From contig JALOCD010000164.1 in the NCBI GenBank assembly GCA_023228025.1, forward strand, positions 1 through 5,440: a stretch of DNA of 5,440 nt, read 5' to 3'. The position numbers and the translations under genes were made by a program. The first letter of the stretch is position 1. Each line of letters opens with the position of its first letter. Shown here piece after piece: positions 1-5,440 of this stretch. The notes under the pieces were generated by a model, which saw nothing but the letters and a program-made list of their open reading frames with translations, was not told where the DNA came from and did not search any database. The stretch comes from Prolixibacteraceae bacterium. GTDB lineage: Bacteria; Bacteroidota; Bacteroidia; Bacteroidales; Prolixibacteraceae.

Positions 1-672
1 AGCTAAATAGCCTGCCTGGGTAACAATCAGGTGATCGACCACAGGAATCTCCATAAGTGCTGCCGCCTCTTTCAGTTGTTTGGTAATCTTCCTGTCCGCA
101 TCGCTGGGATCCAGGTTCCCTGACGGGTGATTATGACAGAAAATCATGGAGGTGGCGTGCTTTTCGAGGGCCAGTTTCAGTACCAGCCGAACATCGATAA
201 CGGTACCGGTCATTCCCCCTTGGCTGAGCTTCCGCTTTTCAATCACCTTGTTCTGCCGGTTGAGAAAAAGCACCCAAAACTCTTCATAGGCAAGATCGCC
301 GATTTCGGGACGCAAATAGTTGGCAGCATCCCGGCTCCCTTTGATCTGGCCGTTGTCGAGCGCTTCCGACTGGTTTCTTCGCCGACCCAGCTCCATCGCC
401 GCGATCAGGGTAATGGCCTTGGCCTGACCAATACCCCTGAACCTCCTCAACTCATCGCAATTCAGCTTTCCAAGCTCGTTCAGGTTGTGATGAATGGAAT
501 CCATGATCCGGCGAGATAGCTCCACCGCCGACTCCCGGCTATTGCCACTCGAGATGAGGATTGCGATCAGCTCTGCGTCGGTGAGGGCGGATAGCCCGCG
601 ACTGACCAGCTTCTCCCTGGGACGGTCTTCCACTGCCCAGGCTTTGATGCCAACTTTACCATAATGTCCCAT
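1..672 (-). CDS. radC: RadC/JAB-domain protein, C-terminal tip cut by window edge
   Basis: This reading frame starts at the ATG on the minus strand at 672-670 and stays open to the left edge, giving 224 visible residues. The usual length is about 225-235, so only the last few residues are missing. The N-terminal part has the family hallmark WAVEDRPREKL (residues 12-22). A helix-hairpin-helix segment follows around residues 75-97 (FRGIGQAKA), then the JAMM metalloprotease-like domain from about residue 105. Its zinc motif is intact: H180-x-H182-P-S-G, then D193 (H-x-H-x10-D). An in-frame stop lies 13 codons upstream (712-714), and the ATG places the conserved motif at the normal distance, so I chose it. 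No Shine-Dalgarno sequence is visible. The family was named for a DNA-repair phenotype in E. coli that was later attributed to recG, so its cellular role is unsettled; it is metal-binding and probably cytoplasmic. It lies downstream of rpsT but behind a terminator, so it probably has its own promoter. Confidence 0.96.
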   Translation of the reverse strand, partial: MGHYGKVGIKAWAVEDRPREKLVSRGLSALTDAELIAILISSGNSRESAVELSRRIMDSIHHNLNELGKLNCDELRRFRGIGQAKAITLIAAMELGRRRNQSEALDNGQIKGSRDAANYLRPEIGDLAYEEFWVLFLNRQNKVIEKRKLSQGGMTGTVIDVRLVLKLALEKHATSMIFCHNHPSGNLDPSDADRKITKQLKEAAALMEIPVVDHLIVTQAGYLA

Positions 673-761
673 AATGCGGAAGGCGACCGGGAGGTTTGCC
701 GAATCATCCTTCTACCTCAAGTTACAACAAATTGGCGAGAAAAACGAAAATTAAAGCACAA

Positions 762-786
762 AAGGGCACCCAATTTGGGCACCCTT
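762..786 (-). terminator. Rho-independent terminator after rpsT
   Basis: Read on the minus strand, two 10-nt arms (AAGGGTGCCC and GGGTGCCCTT) surround a 5-nt loop. They form a continuous 10-bp stem if two adjacent G·U pairs are allowed. The stem is preceded by an A/T-rich tract and followed by a short T run (CCCTTTTG). On the plus strand the same two positions are C·A mismatches, so the hairpin is better on the minus strand, in keeping with its place 26 bp beyond the rpsT stop codon. It probably ends the tRNA-Glu/rpsT transcript and insulates radC. Confidence 0.8.
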
Positions 787-811
787 CAAAAAAATATATT
801 GTTTGAACTAA

Positions 812-1063
812 TTAAAGCGCGTTGACGTGCAGCGTCAAACTTGATTTCAAGTTAGATGCTTTGTTCTTGTGGATCACGTTGGTCTTGGCCAATTTATCCA
901 ACATACCAACTACTTTGGGAAGAAGCTCTGCAGCTTTTTCTTTCTCGGTAATCAAACGAAGTTCACGAACCGCGTTACGGGTAGTTTTTGAATAATATTT
1001 GTTGTGAAGACGGTGAACCTCACTCTGTTTTGCCCTTTTGATGGACGACTTATGGTTTGCCAT
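812..1063 (-). CDS. rpsT: 30S ribosomal protein S20
   Basis: The product is 83 residues, the normal length for bacterial S20, and starts with the diagnostic MANHKSSIKRAKQSEVHRLHN. S20 is an almost wholly helical, very basic primary binder of 16S rRNA at the bottom of the 30S body. The sequence fits this: it is rich in Lys and Arg, with the conserved NKASNLKSSL segment in the C-terminal helix (about residues 67-76). The ATG at 1063-1061 is preceded by an A/T-rich leader (AAATTTTTATACA) with no Shine-Dalgarno sequence, as is common in Bacteroidota. The gene starts only 32 bp after the 3' end of the second tRNA-Glu and that gap holds no recognisable promoter, so co-transcription with the tRNAs is likely (inference). 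A strong terminator follows the stop codon. In E. coli S20 represses its own translation; nothing visible here confirms or excludes that. Confidence 0.98.
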   Translation of the reverse strand: MANHKSSIKRAKQSEVHRLHNKYYSKTTRNAVRELRLITEKEKAAELLPKVVGMLDKLAKTNVIHKNKASNLKSSLTLHVNAL

Positions 1064-1095
1064 TGTATAAAAATTTCAATATCAATTTATTATTG

Positions 1096-1167
1096 TAGTC
1101 TGTAGGGGATTCGAACCCCTATGGCAAGAATGAAAATCTTGAATCCTAACCCTTAGATGAACAGACC
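1096..1167 (-). tRNA. tRNA-Glu(TTC), promoter-distal copy
   Basis: The minus strand folds into a complete cloverleaf of 72 nt up to the discriminator base. The acceptor stem GGTCTGT pairs with ACAGACT, with a G·U pair at 1-72. The D arm has a 3-bp stem and a loop containing GGG. The anticodon stem CAAGA/TCTTG holds the loop TTTTCAT, which gives anticodon TTC. The variable loop has 4 nt, the T stem is AGGGG/CCCCT with loop TTCGAAT, and the discriminator is A. The next bases are CAA, so CCA is not encoded and must be added after transcription. The 72 nt are identical to the second copy 163 bp away. It decodes GAA and GAG; in many bacteria Glu-tRNA also feeds tetrapyrrole synthesis. Confidence 0.97.
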
Positions 1168-1193
1168 ATCTGAAACGCCCCTGTTTGGGGTCG

Positions 1194-1224
1194 TAAAAGT
1201 AATGTTTTTTTTCTTATGGCACAA
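1194..1224 (-). promoter_or_regulatory. Candidate Bacteroidota-type promoter of the distal tRNA-Glu
   Basis: On the minus strand TTG (1224-1222) is followed after exactly 20 bp by TACTTTTA (1201-1194). This fits the Bacteroidota pattern TTG-N17-23-TAnnTTTG except for the last base of the -7 box. Transcription would start about 20-25 nt before the mature tRNA at 1167, a usual leader length. If it is real, the distal tRNA and rpsT can be expressed independently of the first tRNA copy. The motif is short and the region A/T-rich, so a chance match is possible. Confidence 0.4.
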
Positions 1225-1255
1225 TTTTGTCTTAAAAATAAGCGGTTAATTGTGT

Positions 1256-1330
1256 TGGTAGTCTGTAGGGGATTCGAACCCCTATGGCAAGAATGAAAAT
1301 CTTGAATCCTAACCCTTAGATGAACAGACC
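1256..1330 (-). tRNA. tRNA-Glu(TTC), promoter-proximal copy with encoded CCA
   Basis: This is a second copy of the same tRNA, identical over all 72 nt of the mature body (1330 down to 1259): acceptor GGTCTGT/ACAGACT, anticodon stem CAAGA/TCTTG, anticodon TTC, T loop TTCGAAT and discriminator A. Unlike the downstream copy, the next three bases (1258-1256) are CCA, so the 3' end is encoded in the genome. The seven bases directly 5' of the tRNA (TTCAGAT on the minus strand) are also the same in both copies, and similarity continues for about five more bases. It lies 88 bp upstream of the other copy and probably belongs to the same transcript as that copy and rpsT. Confidence 0.97.
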
Positions 1331-1421
1331 ATCTGAAGCGCTCCTCTTTCTTTTAAAAGAGCAAAAAACAAGCGAAAACTTGCCACTAATTCATGATCAA
1401 TCAGTTTGAATTTTCGCGATG

Positions 1422-1452
1422 CAAAGGAAAGATTTATTTTTCAAAAAGACAA
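1422..1452 (-). promoter_or_regulatory. Candidate promoter of the tRNA-Glu/tRNA-Glu/rpsT unit
   Basis: On the minus strand TTG (1452-1450) is followed after 20 bp by TTCCTTTG (1429-1422), then CATCGCG. This matches the Bacteroidota promoter pattern except that the second base of the -7 box is T instead of A. The initiation site would fall near 1415, giving a leader of roughly 85 nt before the first tRNA. I see no better match closer to the tRNA. Confidence is limited by the imperfect box. Confidence 0.35.
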
Positions 1453-1563
1453 TAGCAAAAAACATTTTTATAATGATTCAAATGTCTGTTTACAAACGAT
1501 TGAAAATCCCAATCAGAATGAAACGAGCATGGGTTTTGCCCACAAAAAGTGATGTAAATGCTT

Positions 1564-1599
1564 TTTGCGGGTTCTATTCGAACAATTTTTATATATTTA
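1564..1599 (+). promoter_or_regulatory. Weak candidate promoter of the glycosidase gene
   Basis: TATATTTA (1592-1599) matches TAnnTTT of the Bacteroidota -7 box, with A in place of the final G. A TTTG (1564-1567) lies 24 bp upstream, slightly beyond the usual 17-23 bp spacer. Transcription from here would start near 1605 and leave a leader of about 65 nt before the ATG at 1670. The TATATTTA box is credible by position, but the upstream element may be chance. Confidence 0.3.
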
Positions 1600-1602
1600 G
1601 AT

Positions 1603-1629
1603 ACTGCTTAAACAGTTTCTGAATCAGAA
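1603..1629. promoter_or_regulatory. Two adjacent dyads, possible operator
   Basis: Immediately downstream of the candidate -7 box lie two abutting dyad-symmetric sequences: ACTG-CTTAAA-CAGT (1603-1616) and TTCTGA-A-TCAGAA (1617-1629, 6-bp arms around one base). They sit around the predicted start of transcription, 41-67 bp before the glycosidase ATG, a position where a repressor could act. No regulator gene is visible in the window, so binding is purely an inference. Confidence 0.25.
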
Positions 1630-1669
1630 TAATCCATTTATTTTAGTAATTATCTCACAATATCCCAAT

Positions 1670-3571
1670 ATGATCAAACTTCCAGGATTGCTATTTTGCT
1701 TTGTTTTGCTGGCAGGTCAGGTTGTTTCACAGTCAGTTCCGTCTCCGGCCGTTATCGACCAGTTGTATCCCTCCCTTTCAGTAAAAATGACTGGGTTTGT
1801 AGGATCCAAATTGGATGCATCCTGGCAAAACCGTATTCTGGCACAAGATGTTGACCGTTTGGTAGCGCCGTTCCTCAACCGTACAGAAACCAGTTGCTGG
1901 CAAAGTGAATTTTGGGGGAAATGGTTCACATCAGCAGTACTGGCATACCGTTATAAACCGGAGCCAAAACTGAAACAAGCGCTTGACCATGCGGTTGATG
2001 GTCTGATTGCCACCCAAACACCGGACGGTTACATCGGGAATTATGCCGACAACAAACACCTTGCAGCCTGGGATATCTGGGGACGCAAATATTGCATGCT
2101 GGGATTGCTTGCCTATTATGACCTGACCAAAGAGCAAAAAGCGCTGAAAGCTGCCGGCAAAGTGGCCGATCACCTGATAAACGAGCTAACAGAGCGTAAT
2201 GCCCTCATCGTAAAAATGGGAAACCACCGCGGTATGGCAGCATCTTCGGTACTGGAACCAATTTGCTTCCTATATTCACGTACCGGGGATAAAAGATATC
2301 TCGATTTTGCCGAAGAAATTGTCCGGCAATGGGAAACCCCGGAGGGCCCGCAACTAATTTCGAAAGCTGATATCGATGTGTCGAAACGCTTCCCTAAACC
2401 CAAAGGTAGCTGGTATGGTTGGGAACAAGGTCAAAAGGCCTATGAAATGATGTCGTGTTACGAAGGTTTACTGGAACTTTACCGCATAACAGGTAAAAAA
2501 AGTTACAAAGATGCAGTTGAAAAAACATGGGAAAATATTCGTGATACTGAGATCAATATTGCCGGATCGGGCTCTTCCATGGAAACCTGGTTTGAAGGGA
2601 ATAAGTTGCAAACACTGCCGATCACCCACTATCAGGAGACTTGTGTTACCGCTACCTGGATCAAACTTTCCCAACAATTGCTTCGTCTGACCGGTGAAGC
2701 GAAATATGCCGATGCTATCGAACAGGCCTTTTACAATGCTTTGCTGGGTGCCATGAAACCGGATGGATCAGATTGGGCGAAATACACCCCCCTCACCGGT
2801 CAGCGATTGGAAGGGAGCGAACAATGCGGCATGGGACTGAACTGCTGTGTGGCAAGCGGACCGCGCGGATTGTTTACCTTTCCGCTTACCTCGGTGATGT
2901 CGACAAAAGAAGGGCTCCAGGTTAACTTTTTTGCTGCAGGAAGCTATAACTTACAAACACCCGGAAAACAGAAAATCGAATTGGTACAGGAGACTGATTA
3001 CCCTGCAACAGGGAAAATCAGCATGAAAGTTCAACTTCAAAATCCGGAGAACATGTTATTTCAGCTACGCATTCCGCAGTGGAGCATAAAATCAACCCTT
3101 ACTTTAAACGGCGAACCTATCGGCGGTTTGTCGCCCGGAAAGAATGTCAATATTGAACGCAAATGGAAATCCGGTGATGCCATTGTCCTGAACCTGGACA
3201 TGCGCGGCAGGCTGCTTTCGCTTGGCGAATTTCCTAAAAATATGGCCATAGTCCGCGGTCCTGTTGTCTTATCACGTGATACACGCTTCACGGGACCGGC
3301 CATTGAATCTATCATCAAACCGGTGACCGATAAAGAGGGATTTATCGAACTCTTGCCCGCTGAACAAAAAAGTGCGGGAGTTTGGATGGAATTCAATGCT
3401 GCCTTTATTCCGGAATCATATACAGAAGGAGGCAGTAAACCAATTTCAATTGTCTTATGTGACTATGCTTCTGCAGGTAATTCGCAGGAGGGACATCCCT
3501 ATTTCAAAGTTTGGCTCCCTCAGTTAATTGAACCAGCAACTACCCCTGCGCCGCGATCAATATCTCCATAA
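1670..3571 (+). CDS. Secreted GH127-like (DUF1680) glycosidase, putative beta-L-arabinofuranosidase
   Basis: The 633-residue product begins with a signal peptide (Lys3, hydrophobic core at about residues 7-17, likely signal peptidase I cleavage near VVS-QS around residue 20), so it should act in the periplasm or outside the cell. Residues of about 40-405 look like the (alpha/alpha)6 barrel of the DUF1680 family (TPDGYIGNY at 117-125; AYEMMSCYEGLLELYRITG at 257-275). About 410-620 is beta-sandwich-like. The zinc ligands of characterised GH127 enzymes can be matched: Glu323 and Cys325 in YQETC, and Cys392-Cys393 in GLNCCVASGPRGL, where Cys392 would be the nucleophile. Glu305 (METWF) fits the acid/base position. 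The Cys pair is followed by VASGPRG instead of the CCPPN of the classical enzyme, so the sugar substrate is uncertain. No SusC/SusD or other polysaccharide-locus gene is in view. The ATG has an A/T-rich leader and no Shine-Dalgarno sequence. The 3' end overlaps the convergent mutase gene by 32 bp, and the last residues (IEPATTPAPRSISP) look like a tail beyond the family's usual end near KVWLP. Confidence 0.87.
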   Translation: MIKLPGLLFCFVLLAGQVVSQSVPSPAVIDQLYPSLSVKMTGFVGSKLDASWQNRILAQDVDRLVAPFLNRTETSCWQSEFWGKWFTSAVLAYRYKPEPKLKQALDHAVDGLIATQTPDGYIGNYADNKHLAAWDIWGRKYCMLGLLAYYDLTKEQKALKAAGKVADHLINELTERNALIVKMGNHRGMAASSVLEPICFLYSRTGDKRYLDFAEEIVRQWETPEGPQLISKADIDVSKRFPKPKGSWYGWEQGQKAYEMMSCYEGLLELYRITGKKSYKDAVEKTWENIRDTEINIAGSGSSMETWFEGNKLQTLPITHYQETCVTATWIKLSQQLLRLTGEAKYADAIEQAFYNALLGAMKPDGSDWAKYTPLTGQRLEGSEQCGMGLNCCVASGPRGLFTFPLTSVMSTKEGLQVNFFAAGSYNLQTPGKQKIELVQETDYPATGKISMKVQLQNPENMLFQLRIPQWSIKSTLTLNGEPIGGLSPGKNVNIERKWKSGDAIVLNLDMRGRLLSLGEFPKNMAIVRGPVVLSRDTRFTGPAIESIIKPVTDKEGFIELLPAEQKSAGVWMEFNAAFIPESYTEGGSKPISIVLCDYASAGNSQEGHPYFKVWLPQLIEPATTPAPRSISP

Positions 3572-5440
3572 TTTTCTTCCCGGCAGCTGCCACTGAGGTT
3601 CCGGGACCAAAGATCGCAACAACTCCGGCATCATAGAGGAACTGGTAATCCTGCGAAGGAATGACCCCGCCGGCAATGACCATGATGTCTTCTCGTCCCA
3701 GCTTTTTCATCTCTTCGATAACGGCCGGAATCAGCGTTTTGTGCCCAGCGGCAAGCGAGGAGATACCCATCACGTGGACATCGTTCTCAACGGCTTGTTT
3801 GGCCGCCTCGGCGGGCGTTTGGAACAGCGGGCCCATGTCGACATCGAATCCCAGGTCGGCATATCCTGTCGCGACCACTTTGGCGCCGCGGTCGTGGCCA
3901 TCCTGCCCCATCTTGGCAATCATGATCCTTGGTTGCCGGCCCTCTTTCTCTGCAAATTGGTGGACAAGCTCCTTCGCACTGGCGAAAACGCTGTCATTCT
4001 TAGCTTCTGATGAATACACGCCTGATATGGTTCGTATGGTTGCTTTGTATCTTCCTGCAATTTTCTCGCAAGCCGAGGAGATCTCTCCCAGGGTAGCGCG
4101 TTTTTGTGCTGCGTCGACGGCCAATTCGAGCAGGTTGCCCTTGCCCGACTGCGCACAGGCGGTGATCGCTTCAAGCGAGGCTAACACCTCGGCTTCGTTG
4201 CGGTTGGCCCGCAGTTGGTTCAGCCTTTCGATCTGGGAAAGCCGAACGGCGCTGTTGTCAATTTCGAGGATATCGATCGGATCTTCCTTCTCCAACCGGT
4301 ATTTGTTCACCCCGATGATGGCCTGTGAAGCCGAGTCGATCCGGCCCTGCGTACGTGCAGCGGCCTCTTCGATGCGCATCTTCGGAACGCCTGTCTCGAT
4401 GGCCTTCGACATGCCGCCAAGCGCTTCGACCTCTTCGATCAAAGCCCAGGCTTTTTTGAATATCTCGTTCGTCAGCGACTCCACGTAATAGGATCCGGCC
4501 CATGGATCCAGCGAACGGCAGATTTCAGTCTCCTGTTGCAGGTAGATCTGGGTGTTTCGGGCGATCCTTGCGGAGAAGTCGGTAGGCAACGCTATCGCCT
4601 CGTCCAGGGCGTTGGTATGCAGGGATTGGGTGTGGCCCAGGGTAGCGGCAAGGGCTTCGATGCAGGTGCGCCCGACATTGTTGTAGGGATCCTGCTCCGT
4701 CAGCGACCAACCCGAAGTCTGGGAGTGGGTGCGCAAGGCCATGGACTTGGCGCTCTTCGGATTAAACTGCTTGACCATCTTGGCCCAGATCATCCGCGCT
4801 GCGCGCATCTTGGCGATCTCCATGAAATGGTTCATCCCGACTGCCCAGAAGAAAGAGAGACGGGGGGCAAAGGCGTCAATGTCAAGCCCGGCCTTGATGC
4901 CCGTGCGGATGTAATCCAACCCGTCGGCCAGGGTATAGGCCATCTCGATATCCGCGGTAGCGCCGGCCTCCTGCATGTGGTAGCCCGAAATGGAGATGGA
5001 GTTGAATTTTGGCATCTTCTGCGAAGTAAATTCGAAGATATCCGCGATGATTTTCATGGAGAATTCGGGCGGATAGATGTAAGTATTCCGGACCATGAAC
5101 TCCTTGAGAATGTCATTCTGGATAGTACCCTGAAGCTCTTCGAGTTTGGCCCCCTGCTCCAGGGCGGTAACGATGTAAAAGGCCATGATGGGCAGGACCG
5201 CGCCGTTCATCGTCATTGAGACCGACATCTTGTTGAGCGGAATCTGGTCAAACAGGATCTTCATATCCAGAATAGAGTCGATGGCCACCCCAGCTTTCCC
5301 GACGTCGCCGGTTACCCGCGGATGGTCTGAGTCGTAGCCACGGTGGGTGGCAAGGTCGAAAGCAACTGACAACCCTTTTTGTCCGGCGGCGAGGTTCCTG
5401 CGGTAAAATGCGTTGGACTCCTCCGCGGTAGAGAAACCGG
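3540..5440 (-). CDS. mutB: Methylmalonyl-CoA mutase large (alpha) subunit, N-terminus outside window
   Basis: The frame is open from the right edge to the TAG at 3542-3540, giving 632 visible residues of about 715. It enters at GFSTAEESNAFYRRNLAAGQ, so roughly the first 80-90 residues are missing; TTG at 5372 is an internal Leu, not a start. The enzyme interconverts succinyl-CoA and (R)-methylmalonyl-CoA using adenosylcobalamin, a step in propionate formation or use. The substrate barrel shows AFDLATHRGYDSD, RTHSQTSGW (visible residues 236-244), SLHTNALDEA (272-281) and the family signature from RIARNTQ to DPWAGS (291-316). The arginine in RTHSQ favours methylmalonyl-CoA over isobutyryl-CoA mutase. 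The C-terminal B12 domain is complete: KMGQDGHDRG with the cobalt-ligand His at visible residue 515 (codons at 3885-3902 for DGHDRG), ISSLAAGH, and AGGVIP. The partner small subunit gene usually lies directly upstream, here beyond the right edge. G+C is high (38 of 60 at 3841-3900), unlike the neighbouring glycosidase. No frameshift or missing catalytic residue is seen. Confidence 0.97.
   Translation of the reverse strand, partial: GFSTAEESNAFYRRNLAAGQKGLSVAFDLATHRGYDSDHPRVTGDVGKAGVAIDSILDMKILFDQIPLNKMSVSMTMNGAVLPIMAFYIVTALEQGAKLEELQGTIQNDILKEFMVRNTYIYPPEFSMKIIADIFEFTSQKMPKFNSISISGYHMQEAGATADIEMAYTLADGLDYIRTGIKAGLDIDAFAPRLSFFWAVGMNHFMEIAKMRAARMIWAKMVKQFNPKSAKSMALRTHSQTSGWSLTEQDPYNNVGRTCIEALAATLGHTQSLHTNALDEAIALPTDFSARIARNTQIYLQQETEICRSLDPWAGSYYVESLTNEIFKKAWALIEEVEALGGMSKAIETGVPKMRIEEAAARTQGRIDSASQAIIGVNKYRLEKEDPIDILEIDNSAVRLSQIERLNQLRANRNEAEVLASLEAITACAQSGKGNLLELAVDAAQKRATLGEISSACEKIAGRYKATIRTISGVYSSEAKNDSVFASAKELVHQFAEKEGRQPRIMIAKMGQDGHDRGAKVVATGYADLGFDVDMGPLFQTPAEAAKQAVENDVHVMGISSLAAGHKTLIPAVIEEMKKLGREDIMVIAGGVIPSQDYQFLYDAGVVAIFGPGTSVAAAGKKIMEILIAAQG

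Larger units (their letters stand above)
1331..1669. other. A/T-rich divergent intergenic region, no convincing gene
   Basis: These 339 bp separate the leftward tRNA-rpsT unit from the rightward glycosidase gene. Base composition falls sharply; 1441-1500, for example, has 14 G or C in 60. A 67-codon plus-strand frame at 1419-1622 begins MQRKDLFFKK. It has no recognisable domain, its composition is simply that of A/T-rich DNA, and it overlaps both candidate promoters, so I do not call it a gene. Besides the promoters and dyads listed separately, an inverted repeat with 7-bp arms (GCGAAAA at 1372-1378, TTTTCGC at 1411-1417) lies in the probable leader of the tRNA transcript; its role is unknown. 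Confidence 0.7.

Noticed and set aside
127..519. 130-codon plus-strand frame
   Set aside because: It lies fully antisense to the well-supported radC gene and has no recognisable protein features.
673..711. Alternative radC start or small upstream frame from the ATG at 707 on the minus strand
   Set aside because: That ATG is in a different frame from radC, and the in-frame extension upstream of 672 has no ATG, GTG or TTG start before the stop at 712-714.
1096..1330. Tandem tRNA genes as an integration site of a mobile element
   Set aside because: No integrase, phage gene or partial tRNA 3'-end repeat is present. Apart from one G base, the shared flank lies on the 5' side of the tRNAs, unlike attachment-site duplications.
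1419..1622. 67-codon plus-strand frame in the intergenic region
   Set aside because: It is A/T-rich with low-complexity translation (many K, F, I, N), no start context, no domain, and it overlaps the candidate promoters on both strands.
3582..3591. GGCAGCTGCC palindrome just after the glycosidase stop, as a terminator
   Set aside because: It has no loop and no T run after it, and it encodes conserved-looking residues of the mutase B12 domain.
3661..4488. 275-codon plus-strand frame rich in Ser and Ala
   Set aside because: It is antisense to mutB; long open antisense frames are expected opposite G+C-rich codon usage, and the mutB frame carries all family motifs.
4536..5219. 227-codon plus-strand frame
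   Set aside because: It is antisense to mutB, rich in Gly, Asp and His as expected from the complement of mutB codons, with no family resemblance.
5370..5372. TTG as the start codon of the mutase
   Set aside because: The frame continues upstream to the window edge and encodes the conserved mutase segment from GFSTAEESN to AAGQKG, so this TTG is an internal leucine.

Overview
The window is ordinary chromosomal DNA from a member of the Bacteroidota, probably a Marinilabiliales- or Prolixibacteraceae-like lineage, although that finer placement is only an inference. The evidence is: the S20 sequence type; gene starts preceded by A/T-rich leaders without Shine-Dalgarno sequences; upstream motifs resembling the Bacteroidota promoter TTG-N17-23-TAnnTTTG; a B12-dependent methylmalonyl-CoA mutase typical of succinate/propionate metabolism; and a secreted GH127-like glycosidase.

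Left half (1-1330): everything is transcribed leftwards (minus strand). In transcription order there are two identical tRNA-Glu(TTC) genes in tandem (1256-1330, 1096-1167), rpsT for ribosomal protein S20 (812-1063) only 32 bp after the second tRNA, a clear intrinsic terminator (762-786), and then radC (start at 672), which runs off the left edge only a few residues short of its end. The tRNAs and rpsT probably form one translation-related transcription unit closed by the terminator.

Middle (1331-1669): a very A/T-rich divergent intergenic region. It probably carries the promoter of the tRNA-rpsT unit on the minus strand and the promoter and leader of the glycosidase on the plus strand. The leader contains two adjacent dyad-symmetric sequences.

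Right half (1670-5440): a secreted DUF1680/GH127-type glycosidase (plus strand, 1670-3571) converges on the large subunit of methylmalonyl-CoA mutase (minus strand, stop at 3540, N-terminus beyond the right edge). Their coding sequences overlap tail-to-tail by 32 bp. The mutase and radC are visibly richer in G+C than the glycosidase and rpsT.

No mobile element, CRISPR array, phage gene, toxin-antitoxin pair or defence system is visible. I did not find an undescribed system. The points worth a second look are the 3'-end difference between the two tRNA-Glu copies, the convergent gene overlap, the unusual context of the zinc-binding Cys-Cys pair in the glycosidase, and the dyads in front of it.
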